A stretch of 64,000 bases of DNA from JAZKHE01 sp040385525 (GCA_040385525.1 JAZKHE010000004.1:248001-312000), one strand, 5' to 3'. Numbered from the stretch's first letter, positions 8,893 through 17,878 are shown. Notes: generated by a model not told the origin, from the letters alone. Translations and numbers: made by a program.

Positions 8893-9744
8893 TTAAACGG
8901 TATCCATAAAGGACTTTTCTACTTTATTGAAAATAATAACTGAACAAAATACTAAAACTATCATGAATATAAAACTATAAAAAATGCCTAAACCATTAAA
9001 AAAACCAGTACCTAAAAATATAAACCGAAAGGCTTCGATAATTGAGGTTAAAGGATTTAAAAGCATTATTGATTTTATTTTATCAGACATTGATGATACT
9101 GGAATTACAACAGAGCTTCCATACATTAACAATTGAACTCCAAAAGTTACCAAAAAATTTAAATCTCTATATTTTGTAGTTAATGATGAAATTAAAATTC
9201 CAAAGCCTAAACCCAAACCAGCTAGTATAAATACTAGTAAAGGCAAAATCCACATGTAACTCCAATTAGGATGAATATTGTTATCTGTTTGATTTAAATA
9301 ATAAATCCAAAAAACAAAAAAAATTGTGAGTTGAAGCCCCAGTTTAATAAGATTAGATACTAAAACCGATAGGGGCATTATTAGACGTGGAAAATAAACT
9401 TTTCCAAACACACCTGCATTGGCAATAAAAGTGTTTGATGTTTTAGTGAGGCAATCAGAAAAATACGTCCAAAATGTAATACCTGCCATATAAAACAACA
9501 TAGGCGGATTACCATCTGTACTTATTTTTGCAATTCGTCCAAAAATAAAAGTAAATGTTATTGATGTTATTAGTGGTTGTATAAAAAACCACAATGGTCC
9601 TAAAACAGTTTGTTTATAAAGCGCAACGAAGTCTCTACGAACAAGTAAAAATAGTAAATCTTTATATTTCCAAATAGATTGTAAATCTACTTGATACCAC
9701 TTTATTTTTGGTTTTATTATTAAATCCCAATTTTCTTCTTTCAT
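8893..9744 (-). CDS. wzm: Wzm-like polysaccharide ABC transporter permease
   Basis: A 283-residue ABC-2-type permease with six predicted membrane helices. The N-terminal amphipathic part (KYKDLLFLLVRRDFVALYKQTVLGPLWF, read as two short motifs) is typical of Wzm/KpsM/TagG, as is the conserved segment around LLMYGSSVVIPVS and LNPLTSIIEAFR near the C-terminus. It forms the transmembrane channel for the ATPase encoded immediately downstream. It follows the Wzc-like gene after 27 nt. An ABC-dependent export route means chain length and ending are normally set in the cytoplasm, which makes the presence of a Wzc-like co-polymerase in the same operon notable. Confidence 0.92.
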   Translation of the reverse strand: MKEENWDLIIKPKIKWYQVDLQSIWKYKDLLFLLVRRDFVALYKQTVLGPLWFFIQPLITSITFTFIFGRIAKISTDGNPPMLFYMAGITFWTYFSDCLTKTSNTFIANAGVFGKVYFPRLIMPLSVLVSNLIKLGLQLTIFFVFWIYYLNQTDNNIHPNWSYMWILPLLVFILAGLGLGFGILISSLTTKYRDLNFLVTFGVQLLMYGSSVVIPVSSMSDKIKSIMLLNPLTSIIEAFRFIFLGTGFFNGLGIFYSFIFMIVLVFCSVIIFNKVEKSFMDTV

Positions 9745-9771
9745 ATAAAATTTAACTCACTTAGGATTTAA

Positions 9772-12132
9772 CTATTTTTTTGATCTATAGCCATAACCAT
9801 AATTTTTTCCGTAGCCATAGCCGTAGCCATAAGCATATTTATTGTAATAATATTTTGAACTTTTTCTTTTTACTCCATTTAGTAAAAAGCCAAAATTTTC
9901 TATTTTATTATTTTCTATTACTTCCGTAACATCTTTAACAATTTCTTTAGTTGCTAATTTAGGATTTAAAACAAACATAACTATATCAGCATGTTTCATT
10001 AAAATTAATGAGTCAGAAATTAATCCCAAAGGAGGCGTATCAATTATTACATAATCATAGTTAGAAACACCATATTCTATAATTTTTTGTAATTCAACAG
10101 ACAAAATTAAATCGGATGGATTAGGCGGTATTGGACCAGATAATATTACATCTAAATTTTCAATATGTGTAGCTAAAATACAATCCGCTATATTTTCTTT
10201 TCCAGCTAACAACAAACTTAGTCCTTTATCGCTTTTCATATTTAATGCGATTTGAACTTTGGGTTTATGCAAATCAAACTCTAAAACCAAAACTTTTTTA
10301 TTTCCTTTTGCCAAAATAGCAGCTAAATTAACGGAACAAAAGGTTTTACCTTCACCTGGACTGTTAGATGTAACTAATACAACTTTTCCTTTACTTTCGT
10401 GATGAGATGCAACGTAATCCAAATTAGTTCGAACAGTTCTAAACGATTCAGTTAAAGGAGATTTTAAATCTTCTTCAATAACAATGTAATTTGATTTCCC
10501 AAAATCAGAGTACAAAATTTCACCCCAAATTGGGTATTCTGAAATTGCTTTTAACTCATTATACGACTCAATTCTAGAGAAAAACAAAGTACGTATTGCT
10601 ATAATTACTGCTGAAAACAAAAAACCTACAATTAAATACATATTGTAAATTTTGCTCTTTTGGGGTTTTACAACACCAATAGATCTTGGTGATTCTATTA
10701 CTTTTTTATCAGAAATTATGTTTGCTCTTGCAATAATTGCTGTCGCTCTTTTTTCTAACAAAAACATATACATTTTTTCGTTTACTTGCTGTTTACGAGT
10801 AATATTTAATAAAGCTCTTTGCTTTTTAGGCAGTGTTCTTAACGAATTATAATACTGACCATATTTATCTTTTAATCCGACAATTTTTTGCTTGATAGCA
10901 ATTCTTAAATTACTTAAATAAACTAATAAATTCCCTTTTAATTTTTCAATTTGAGAGTCAATTCTATCAATAGCCAAATTCTCTTCTTTCGAATCATATA
11001 AAGCAGAATTTCTATTCATTTGTAAGTTATATAATTCAGAAACGGCGCTTCTTAAAAAAGCATCTGTTGAGTTTACATAAATTGATGGAGGCAATAATTC
11101 GGGATCCTTTTTTTCAATAATATAATTTTCTAAATCATTTAAAGCTCCAATTTGTAAATCGTATAAATTAATTTCTGAATCATAAGAATCCAATTTCGAA
11201 TAATAATTTCCCTCTTCTCTACCTAAGTTTAGAATAGCTTTATCGTCTTTAAAATTCTCTAAATAAGTTTCAATTGAATCTAAAATGTAAATAATTTCAT
11301 CAAGCTGTTTGTCAATATATTTAACCGTATTATCGTTAATTGCAATTTGACTTTGCAATGAATATTCTATGTAATCTTTACACAAAGTATCTAAAAAAGC
11401 TACTGCTCGTTCAGGAATTTCATCATCAATACGAAGGGCTAATATATTGGTATATTCTTCATTAGTTACTACTAAATCGCGAGAGTATTTAGACACGAGT
11501 TTAGTAGGATTAATAATTTTGAAAAAATAATCCAATTCCTTGGTTTTATCAATTGTTAAATCATTTATTATTCCTGTCGATTGAACATTCAGTTTGAAAT
11601 CATTTGTAATTAAATCTTTATCAAAAAAACCCTCAATTTCTTTTTGTTTACCATTTACATCATAACTTATTTTATATTTTTTTGTGCTTAATATTTTAAA
11701 TTTTATTGGTAAACCATAGAGAGATGTAGATGAATTTAAAACTTTAATTCTAAACGGAACTCCTTTGTATACCTCAGTTGTTTTTAATCGTCCTACTAAA
11801 AAATAGGAAACATCCATATCTAATTTACTAACTACGGTTTTAATTAAATTGGCCGATTTAATTACCTTCATTTGATTAGAAGTTTCCTGAAATTGACCAT
11901 AATCAAACCCAATTACAGATTTAACCTGATAAGTTTCGTTGCTTTTTAATAAAATTTGAGCCGAAGCTCCATAAATATCAACGAGTTTGCTTACGTAAAC
12001 ATAAGCTACTCCAAACGATAATGTACAAAAAATGATAGGTAAATACCAATTTTTTGTAACAATTTTCCAAACCATTTGTATATCGTTTGGGTTTATTAAG
12101 GCTTTAGATTTTGATTTTAACTGTTTTTGCAT
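9772..12132 (-). CDS. Wzc-like polysaccharide co-polymerase / BY-type tyrosine kinase
   Basis: A 786-residue protein with membrane helices near 33-50 and 498-516 enclosing a periplasmic Wzz-type domain with coiled-coil stretches (about 270-460). The cytoplasmic kinase part has Walker A SNSPGEGKT (589-597), a Walker A' reading LVLEFDLHKPK (about 615-625) and Walker B VIIDTPP. The C-terminal tail is a tyrosine cluster of 11 Tyr in the last 30 residues, largely YG repeats, the expected autophosphorylation site. Family proteins control length and export of surface polysaccharides through cycles of phosphorylation. It is the first gene of the left arm, with a TAAATTTG -7 element upstream on its strand (12157-12150). 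No Wza-like outer-membrane gene is present in the window. Confidence 0.9.
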   Translation of the reverse strand: MQKQLKSKSKALINPNDIQMVWKIVTKNWYLPIIFCTLSFGVAYVYVSKLVDIYGASAQILLKSNETYQVKSVIGFDYGQFQETSNQMKVIKSANLIKTVVSKLDMDVSYFLVGRLKTTEVYKGVPFRIKVLNSSTSLYGLPIKFKILSTKKYKISYDVNGKQKEIEGFFDKDLITNDFKLNVQSTGIINDLTIDKTKELDYFFKIINPTKLVSKYSRDLVVTNEEYTNILALRIDDEIPERAVAFLDTLCKDYIEYSLQSQIAINDNTVKYIDKQLDEIIYILDSIETYLENFKDDKAILNLGREEGNYYSKLDSYDSEINLYDLQIGALNDLENYIIEKKDPELLPPSIYVNSTDAFLRSAVSELYNLQMNRNSALYDSKEENLAIDRIDSQIEKLKGNLLVYLSNLRIAIKQKIVGLKDKYGQYYNSLRTLPKKQRALLNITRKQQVNEKMYMFLLEKRATAIIARANIISDKKVIESPRSIGVVKPQKSKIYNMYLIVGFLFSAVIIAIRTLFFSRIESYNELKAISEYPIWGEILYSDFGKSNYIVIEEDLKSPLTESFRTVRTNLDYVASHHESKGKVVLVTSNSPGEGKTFCSVNLAAILAKGNKKVLVLEFDLHKPKVQIALNMKSDKGLSLLLAGKENIADCILATHIENLDVILSGPIPPNPSDLILSVELQKIIEYGVSNYDYVIIDTPPLGLISDSLILMKHADIVMFVLNPKLATKEIVKDVTEVIENNKIENFGFLLNGVKRKSSKYYYNKYAYGYGYGYGKNYGYGYRSKK

Positions 12133-12149
12133 ACTTTTACTTTCACAAG

Positions 12150-12157
12150 CAAATTTA
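12150..12157 (-). promoter_or_regulatory. Candidate -7 element for the left-arm operon
   Basis: The minus strand reads TAAATTTG here, a perfect match to the Bacteroidota TAnnTTTG -7 element, 17 nt upstream of the Wzc-like start codon. No good TTTG -33 element is seen at the usual spacing, so the promoter may need an activator or be weak. Confidence 0.45.
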
Positions 12158-12191
12158 AGTTATTTATTGTTTATATCTTTAAAAAAATAAA

Positions 12192-12222
12192 TTTGATTTC
12201 TGTCAAACTTTAACTAAATTTG
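12192..12222 (+). promoter_or_regulatory. Bacteroidota-type promoter (TTTG - 19 nt - TAAATTTG)
   Basis: TTTG at 12192-12195 and TAAATTTG at 12215-12222 are separated by 19 nt, matching the primary-sigma consensus of Bacteroidota (-33 TTTG, -7 TAnnTTTG). The T9SS gene starts at 12263, leaving a leader of about 35 nt. With the opposed element at 12150-12157 it makes this 130-nt gap a divergent promoter region for the whole polysaccharide locus. Confidence 0.65.
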
Positions 12223-12262
12223 CTATTATACATATTTCTGCATGTTAACTAAATAATTTAAA

Positions 12263-15200
12263 ATGAGAAAAATTATATTCTTTTTTGTTTCAGTTTTGAA
12301 ATTTAGTTGGCTAATGGCGCAAACAGGTCCTGGTGGAGTTGGTAATAATACCACCAACAGAATTTGGTTTGATGCACAACAACAAAACCTAGTAAATAAT
12401 GCATCAGTAGCTTCTATTGTAGATTTTTCAGGTAATAATAATAACGCTGGAGCACCAACTGCTGCTAAGAGACCTAAATTCATTACAAACCAATCTAACG
12501 CTCAACCTACATTTCGTTTTGATGGCACTGATGATATTGTTAGAACTGGAGCTATTTCAAATTTAAACACTAGTACAATTAGTTGGTTTACTGTAATGAA
12601 ATCTCCAACGGTAACTTATACAGGCACAGTAATGTCTAATGTTTATACAGGAGGTGCTGGTGTTGGAAGTGCTGCTTTATGGGGAACTTACATTAATACT
12701 AGTAATAGTCAATACAATTCAAGTACACGCAGTGGTACTGGAACATCAATTAACAACTCGTTAGGTTATAATTCCAATTTTAATTTTTCAGAAAATATTT
12801 GGAATGGAGCTACAGATAATTTTACTAGTTTCTTAAATGGAAATTTTATCGCCTCAAAAGGAGGCGCTTCAGCACTCCCAAGTGGCCATACTGTAACTGC
12901 AATTGGAGGAAGAACTAATTCTACTCCAGCTTATAATTTTAATGGAGATATAGCTGAGATTATAGTATTTACTTCTGTAGTTAATACTACTGAGCGAAGA
13001 ATAATTGAAAATTATTTAGGCAATAAATACAACATTACTTTCTCAGGTGATTTATATGCTTATGAAGCTACTCATCAATATGGAATTGCAGGAATTGGCC
13101 AAACAAGTGCGGCGGATAATCATTTAGATTCTAGAGGTACATCAACAGTTCGAATTTCTAACCCATCTTCAATTAACGATGGTGAATTTATGTTTTGGGG
13201 ACATAACAATGGCGCTGTTTCAATATCTAATTCAGAAGTTCCTCCTACTATCGTTACAAGATATCCTAGAGAATGGAGGGTTACTAAAACAGGTGATGCT
13301 GGAACAGTAACAATTGAATTTGATGTGACAACTTTTCCATTACCTGATGCAGGAAGATATCTTTTAATGGTAGACGCTGATGGAGATTTTACAAACGCTA
13401 CTTTAAGTTCTGAAGTTGCTGCAGTTGGAGGGATGGTTACTTTTACAAATGTAACTTTAAACGATGGTGATTTTTTTACTTTAGGTAATAAAGGTGATAT
13501 TGAAAGTATAACAGATGGCTCATGGCAAACACCAGCTACGTGGAATTGTACTTGTATCCCTGCACTTACTTCAAACGTAACTATTAAAAATCCGCACACT
13601 GTTACAATTGATGGTATCTCTTTTTCGAGAAATTTAACCATTGAAAACGGAGCAACTTTAACATTTAATACCTCAGATATTTTATCAATTACAGGTAGTT
13701 TTGTTAACAGCGGAACATTTAATGCTGGTATTGGTATAACTGAATTTGCAGGCTCAAATAATCAAACAATTGGAGGAACAACAATAACAACATTTTCAAC
13801 AATACATATAAATAATGGAAATGCACTTCAATTATTAACGAATTCAGCAATAACAAACCAACTTTTATTTACTAGCGGTAATTTTGATGCTGGAGTTGTT
13901 GATATGACTTTAATTTCTAACGCAAGTGGAACTGCACAAATAGGTATAGTACCTGGCGCTTCTACAATTAGTGGTAACTTTATTATACAACGATTTGTGC
14001 CAGGCGGAAATGCTTATTGGGATTATTTAGCAAGCCCAGTTCAATCTACAACACTTGTTGATTGGGATAACGAATTAATAATGAGTGTACCTAATGGTGC
14101 TGATGGAACAGCTTGGGGAACAAATACAACATTAAATAATTCGGTAAAAACATATAACGAAGCTACAAATACTAGCGTAGGAATTGCTTCTGTTAACTCA
14201 ACATTACTTCCAACTCAAGGTTTCCAAGTTTTTTTAGGTGATAATCTTAACACCTTCGCATCAAGAACTTTTGATACTAGAGGAATACCTTCTCATGGAA
14301 ACATCCCAAAAGCATTGAATTTTACCGATGCAGCACATGGTTATAATTTAATTGGTAATCCATATGCAAGTGATGTTAGCTGGGCAAGTCTTTTTGCTGC
14401 TTCAACTAATATTCAAAATCAGTATTTTATTTACGATAAAACTATTAAAAACTTTAAAACATTTGTTGGTGCTGGCACAATACCTTCATCTCAAGGTTTT
14501 ATGATAAGAGCTACAGCACCCGGAGCACAAGTAAACTTTAGCGAATTAACTAAAGTTTCTGGGAGCGCAACTTGGACTCGCCCAACAAATCCTAATTTTT
14601 CTTTAAATTTAAGAGTTACAGAAAAAGATAATGTTTATGGTGGTTTTGTCGCTGTTAAATCTGATATTAACTCTATTGATGAATTAGACGAATTAGATGG
14701 TGGATACATTGAAAATGATTTTGATGAAGACTCACCAAACATTTATACTCAAATTGAAAACGAAAAACTTCAAATCAATTCAATACGTGAAGATGATTTT
14801 TCAAAACAAATAGGTGTTTTTGTTAAAGCTAACCGGAACGGAACTTTAATCATCACTTCAGATATAATTAACAATAGCACTGATTATTCTAACATTTATT
14901 TAGAAGATGTTGAGAACAACAAAATTGTTGACTTAAAAAATAATAACGCTTACGAATTTGAGATTACCGATAAAGAAACAAGAAAACAATTTGTTTTACA
15001 TTTAAATAAAAATAATACTGTAAATCCTTTATCATCTAAAAATCAATCAATAGGAAACAATATAATTTTTATTAATAGTTCAGATAATTGCGGTTTAATA
15101 GTAAGTAGCGAAAAACCTGCTTTAGCTACAATTGTTGTAACTAATATGTTAGGTCAGGAAGTTATTAAAACAGAAACAAGAGAAATTTTAGAACCAACTA

Positions 15201-15289
15201 AAGTTTTATTAAATTTGCCAAACAATTCAATGTACTTAGTTAAAGTTACTATTGGTGATTCAGTTTACACAAATAAAGTGATTAGATAA
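12263..15289 (+). CDS. Secreted T9SS C-terminal-domain protein with concanavalin/LamG-like module
   Basis: A 1008-residue secreted protein. It begins with a basic, hydrophobic signal peptide ending in MAQ (about residue 20). The following 230 residues contain IWFDAQ, FDGTDD and NGDIAEIIVF, the pattern of LamG/concanavalin-like jelly-roll domains seen in Bacteroidota surface proteins. The centre is beta-rich (G8-like adhesin repeats around TITDGSWQTPATW and TIENGATLTF). The last 75 residues form a type A T9SS sorting domain, with a VVTNMLGQEV core and a terminal VTIGDSVYTNKVIR strand. It should be secreted through T9SS and attached to the cell surface. It is first in the right arm, 7 nt before the PID-CTERM-like gene, so it may share transcripts with the exosortase cassette. 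Confidence 0.85.
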   Translation: MRKIIFFFVSVLKFSWLMAQTGPGGVGNNTTNRIWFDAQQQNLVNNASVASIVDFSGNNNNAGAPTAAKRPKFITNQSNAQPTFRFDGTDDIVRTGAISNLNTSTISWFTVMKSPTVTYTGTVMSNVYTGGAGVGSAALWGTYINTSNSQYNSSTRSGTGTSINNSLGYNSNFNFSENIWNGATDNFTSFLNGNFIASKGGASALPSGHTVTAIGGRTNSTPAYNFNGDIAEIIVFTSVVNTTERRIIENYLGNKYNITFSGDLYAYEATHQYGIAGIGQTSAADNHLDSRGTSTVRISNPSSINDGEFMFWGHNNGAVSISNSEVPPTIVTRYPREWRVTKTGDAGTVTIEFDVTTFPLPDAGRYLLMVDADGDFTNATLSSEVAAVGGMVTFTNVTLNDGDFFTLGNKGDIESITDGSWQTPATWNCTCIPALTSNVTIKNPHTVTIDGISFSRNLTIENGATLTFNTSDILSITGSFVNSGTFNAGIGITEFAGSNNQTIGGTTITTFSTIHINNGNALQLLTNSAITNQLLFTSGNFDAGVVDMTLISNASGTAQIGIVPGASTISGNFIIQRFVPGGNAYWDYLASPVQSTTLVDWDNELIMSVPNGADGTAWGTNTTLNNSVKTYNEATNTSVGIASVNSTLLPTQGFQVFLGDNLNTFASRTFDTRGIPSHGNIPKALNFTDAAHGYNLIGNPYASDVSWASLFAASTNIQNQYFIYDKTIKNFKTFVGAGTIPSSQGFMIRATAPGAQVNFSELTKVSGSATWTRPTNPNFSLNLRVTEKDNVYGGFVAVKSDINSIDELDELDGGYIENDFDEDSPNIYTQIENEKLQINSIREDDFSKQIGVFVKANRNGTLIITSDIINNSTDYSNIYLEDVENNKIVDLKNNNAYEFEITDKETRKQFVLHLNKNNTVNPLSSKNQSIGNNIIFINSSDNCGLIVSSEKPALATIVVTNMLGQEVIKTETREILEPTKVLLNLPNNSMYLVKVTIGDSVYTNKVIR

Positions 15290-15296
15290 TACAATT

Positions 15297-15512
15297 ATGT
15301 TTAAAAAAGTTTTTTATACTGCCGTTTTAATTTTAGGAGCAAAGTTAAGTTTCGCCCAACCCCCACTTCCAGATCCAATTTCTGGGTGTTGGCCTCCACC
15401 ATGTGTCCCAATTGATGGTGGAATTTCGTTTTTACTTATTGCAGGTGCTGCATATGGCGGAAAAAAAATATACGAAAACAGAAAAAAAAATACCAGTATT
15501 AATAACGATTAA
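15297..15512 (+). CDS. PID-CTERM-like mini-protein, candidate exosortase substrate
   Basis: Only 71 residues. A signal peptide (1-20, ending KLSFA) is followed by a 20-residue proline-rich segment with two cysteines (C31, C36), then PIDGG (38-42), a hydrophobic stretch SFLLIAGAAYGG (44-55) and a basic tail KK...NRKK. The PIDGG-hydrophobic-basic layout matches the PID-CTERM sorting signal described for Bacteroidota. The gene lies 3 nt upstream of the exosortase gene. The mature part would be very short, so it may be a small surface peptide or a lipid- or glycan-carrying anchor. That the adjacent exosortase processes it is an inference from proximity and tripartite layout. Confidence 0.8.
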   Translation: MFKKVFYTAVLILGAKLSFAQPPLPDPISGCWPPPCVPIDGGISFLLIAGAAYGGKKIYENRKKNTSINND

Positions 15513-15515
15513 ATA

Positions 15516-16043
15516 GTGTTTACTATTCATAAAAATCCAACGATTGCCTTTTTTATAAAGGCAATCGTTTTTTATATAAGTTGGTTTTTAGTATACGAAC
15601 TTTGGCTACATCCAAAAGGTATTTTTGATGCAGCAGTTATTAATAACTTAGTAGATTCGAGTTCAACACTATTAAAATGGTTTGGATTTAACCTTATGCC
15701 CGAACCCGATAGTGATAACATAAGAACAATTGGAATCGATGGCACACATGGGGTTTGGATAGGTGACCCTTGCAACGGTCTGACCTTATTTGCGCTTTTT
15801 GTTGGTTTTATAATTTCTTTTCCTGGCCCTATAAAACATAAGCTATGGTACATTCCTGCTGGAATTATTTTAATACATTTTTTAAATATTTTAAGAATTG
15901 TTGCACTTTCTATAATATCGTTTAAAGCTCCTGAACTACTATCATTCAATCATACCTACACTTTTACAATTATTGTTTACGGAATTGTTTTTGTTCTTTG
16001 GATGGTGTGGGTAAATAAATTTTCGAAACTTGAAAAAAAATAA
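15516..16043 (+). CDS. Exosortase/archaeosortase family membrane transpeptidase
   Basis: A 175-residue integral membrane protein with four to five helices, shorter than proteobacterial exosortases and typical of the compact Bacteroidota forms (XrtF/XrtX-like). All three active-site residues are present in order: C86 in GDPCNG, R127 in NILRI and H146 in NHTYTF. The family cleaves C-terminal sorting signals at the membrane and transfers the protein to an acceptor, by analogy with sortases. Translation starts at GTG (15516), 3 nt after the mini-protein stop. It overlaps the next membrane-protein gene by 14 nt. Its location inside a polysaccharide locus agrees with the known link between exosortases and exopolysaccharide production. 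Confidence 0.9.
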   Translation: MFTIHKNPTIAFFIKAIVFYISWFLVYELWLHPKGIFDAAVINNLVDSSSTLLKWFGFNLMPEPDSDNIRTIGIDGTHGVWIGDPCNGLTLFALFVGFIISFPGPIKHKLWYIPAGIILIHFLNILRIVALSIISFKAPELLSFNHTYTFTIIVYGIVFVLWMVWVNKFSKLEKK

Positions 16044-16509
16044 AATTCAACTACTTTTATTTTCCTTACTACTTATTTTCATTGGTTTTTTAAGAGAATA
16101 CCTATTTGTAAGTATTAATTTAAGAATTCAGCAGATTTATTATAACAGTAATGAAAATGTAAATTTAATACCTGATTGGATTCAATACATTTCTCATTTA
16201 AACTATAGTGAATTACTCATTTTAAAATGGGTATTAACATTTATTTTCATCGTAGCCTTTTGGCTTGTTGCAATTTTGATTTTCAAAAAATTTTCTTTCG
16301 ATAAAAAAGACATTAAACTCTTTTCAATAGTCTTAGTTACATTGCTAATAGCATCACTTTTATTCTATTGGATTGGAGATTCTTTATTTAATAAAGAGTA
16401 CTTTGGCTACAAAATTGCGAGATCAATTACTGGATTTCTTCAATCACCATTACCTATCTTAATTTATATTGCTTTTGTTTATTCAATAAAAAAACAAAGC
16501 AAACACTAA
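16030..16509 (+). CDS. Small membrane protein of the exosortase cassette
   Basis: A 159-residue protein with a basic N-terminus and four predicted membrane helices (about 6-25, 64-86, 95-115, 135-153). The TTG start at 16030 is the only sensible one, because no in-frame ATG lies near the N-terminus; it overlaps the exosortase by 14 nt, indicating translational coupling. Small membrane proteins encoded beside exosortases are known in Bacteroidota (exosortase-associated families), and this gene has the right size, topology and place. I could not assign it to a specific named family by residues. Likely role: partner or accessory of the transpeptidase. Confidence 0.7.
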   Translation: MKKNKIQLLLFSLLLIFIGFLREYLFVSINLRIQQIYYNSNENVNLIPDWIQYISHLNYSELLILKWVLTFIFIVAFWLVAILIFKKFSFDKKDIKLFSIVLVTLLIASLLFYWIGDSLFNKEYFGYKIARSITGFLQSPLPILIYIAFVYSIKKQSKH

Positions 16510-16526
16510 ATATATTGAAGATATAT

Positions 16527-16558
16527 TTTCTAGTTAAAGTCTATAATTAGTATATTTG
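16527..16558 (+). promoter_or_regulatory. Candidate promoter for glyA (TTTC - 20 nt - TATATTTG)
   Basis: TATATTTG at 16551-16558 matches the TAnnTTTG element exactly. A near-consensus TTTC lies at 16527-16530 with a 20-nt spacer. The glyA start codon follows 34 nt downstream. This suggests that glyA and the genes after it have their own promoter in addition to read-through from the exosortase cassette. Confidence 0.55.
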
Positions 16559-16592
16559 AACACTAAATAAACACCCTCAATATTTATTTCTT

Positions 16593-17867
16593 ATGATAAA
16601 AGACACTACTATTTTTAATTTAATTAACGAAGAAAAACATCGTCAAGTAAATGGTTTAGAGTTAATCGCTTCCGAAAATTTTGTAAGCGATCAAGTTATG
16701 CAAGCAATGGGTTCTGTTTTAACAAACAAATATGCTGAGGGTTTACCAAACAAAAGATATTACGGTGGTTGCGAAGTTGTTGATAAAGTAGAACAATTAG
16801 CAATAGATAGAGTTAAACAATTATTTGGTGCAGCGTGGGCAAATGTTCAACCTCACTCGGGTGCGCAAGCAAATGCAGCTGTAATGCTTGCCGTTTTAAA
16901 ACCAGGCGATACAATTTTAGGATTTGATTTATCACATGGTGGTCACTTAACACATGGATCTCCTGTTAATTTTTCAGGTAAATTATACAGAGCTACTTTT
17001 TATGGTGTAGAAAAAGAAACGGGTAGAATTGATTACAATAAAGTAGAAGAAACTGCACAAAAAGAAAAGCCAAAATTATTAATTTGCGGCGCATCATCTT
17101 ATTCTAGAGATTGGGATTACGAACGTTTAAGAAAAATTGCAGATAGTGTTGGTGCTTTATTAATGGCAGATGTATCACATCCAGCAGGCTTAATAGCAAA
17201 AGGTTTATTAAACAATCCAATGCCACATTGCCACATTGTTACAACAACAACGCACAAAACATTACGCGGACCAAGAGGTGGTTTAATTATGATGGGAAAA
17301 GATTTTCCAAATCCATTTGGAATAACAACTCCTAAAGGAGAAGTTAGAATGATGTCTTCTTTATTAGATTCAGGCGTGTTTCCTGGTACACAAGGCGGAC
17401 CATTAGAACATGTAATTGCAGCAAAAGCTGTTGCATTTGGCGAAGCATTAGAAGATTCTTTTAAAGATTACGGCGTTCAGGTAATGAAAAATGCAAAAGT
17501 AATGGCACAAGCATTTGTTGATAAAGGGTACGGAGTAATTTCAGGAGGAACAGAAAACCACTGTATGCTTATTGATTTGCGTTCTAAAAATATTTCGGGT
17601 AAAGAAGCTGAGAATTTATTAGTAAAAGCAGATATAACAGTAAACAAAAATATGGTTCCTTTTGATGATAAATCTCCAATGGTTACATCAGGTATTAGAT
17701 TAGGAACAGCTGCTATTACAACAAGAGGTATTAAAGAAGATAAAATTAATTACATAGTTGAATTAATTGACGAAGTAATTATGAATAGAGAAAATGCAAC
17801 TATAGTAGAGTCTGTTAAAAACAAAGTAAATGCATTAATGAAAGATTTGCCTTTATTTGGTTGGTAG
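16593..17867 (+). CDS. glyA: Serine hydroxymethyltransferase
   Basis: A 424-residue full-length SHMT. The N-terminal LELIASENF (22-30) and NKYAEGLPNKRYYGG are family signatures; ADVSHPAGL carries the PLP-contacting Asp/His and the Schiff-base lysine is K222 in TTTTHKTLRGPRGG. It interconverts serine and glycine using tetrahydrofolate and feeds one-carbon metabolism; cytoplasmic. It has its own TAnnTTTG promoter candidate. The next gene begins either 11 nt after its stop (ATG) or overlapping it (TTG), so this housekeeping gene heads a transcription unit of polysaccharide-modification genes. Confidence 0.97.
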   Translation: MIKDTTIFNLINEEKHRQVNGLELIASENFVSDQVMQAMGSVLTNKYAEGLPNKRYYGGCEVVDKVEQLAIDRVKQLFGAAWANVQPHSGAQANAAVMLAVLKPGDTILGFDLSHGGHLTHGSPVNFSGKLYRATFYGVEKETGRIDYNKVEETAQKEKPKLLICGASSYSRDWDYERLRKIADSVGALLMADVSHPAGLIAKGLLNNPMPHCHIVTTTTHKTLRGPRGGLIMMGKDFPNPFGITTPKGEVRMMSSLLDSGVFPGTQGGPLEHVIAAKAVAFGEALEDSFKDYGVQVMKNAKVMAQAFVDKGYGVISGGTENHCMLIDLRSKNISGKEAENLLVKADITVNKNMVPFDDKSPMVTSGIRLGTAAITTRGIKEDKINYIVELIDEVIMNRENATIVESVKNKVNALMKDLPLFGW

Positions 17868-17878
17868 AAGTTAATGGT

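Noticed and set aside
8568..8909. 113-residue plus-strand frame inside the wzt gene
   Set aside because: Antisense of the Walker A region; the Wzt protein in the other strand is beyond doubt.
12226..12483. 85-residue minus-strand frame across the T9SS start
   Set aside because: It overlaps the promoter and signal peptide of the clear plus-strand gene and shows no family features.
13120..13641. 173-residue open frame on the minus strand
   Set aside because: Lies wholly inside the T9SS gene on the other strand and has a composition typical of an antisense shadow; no domain or signal fits.
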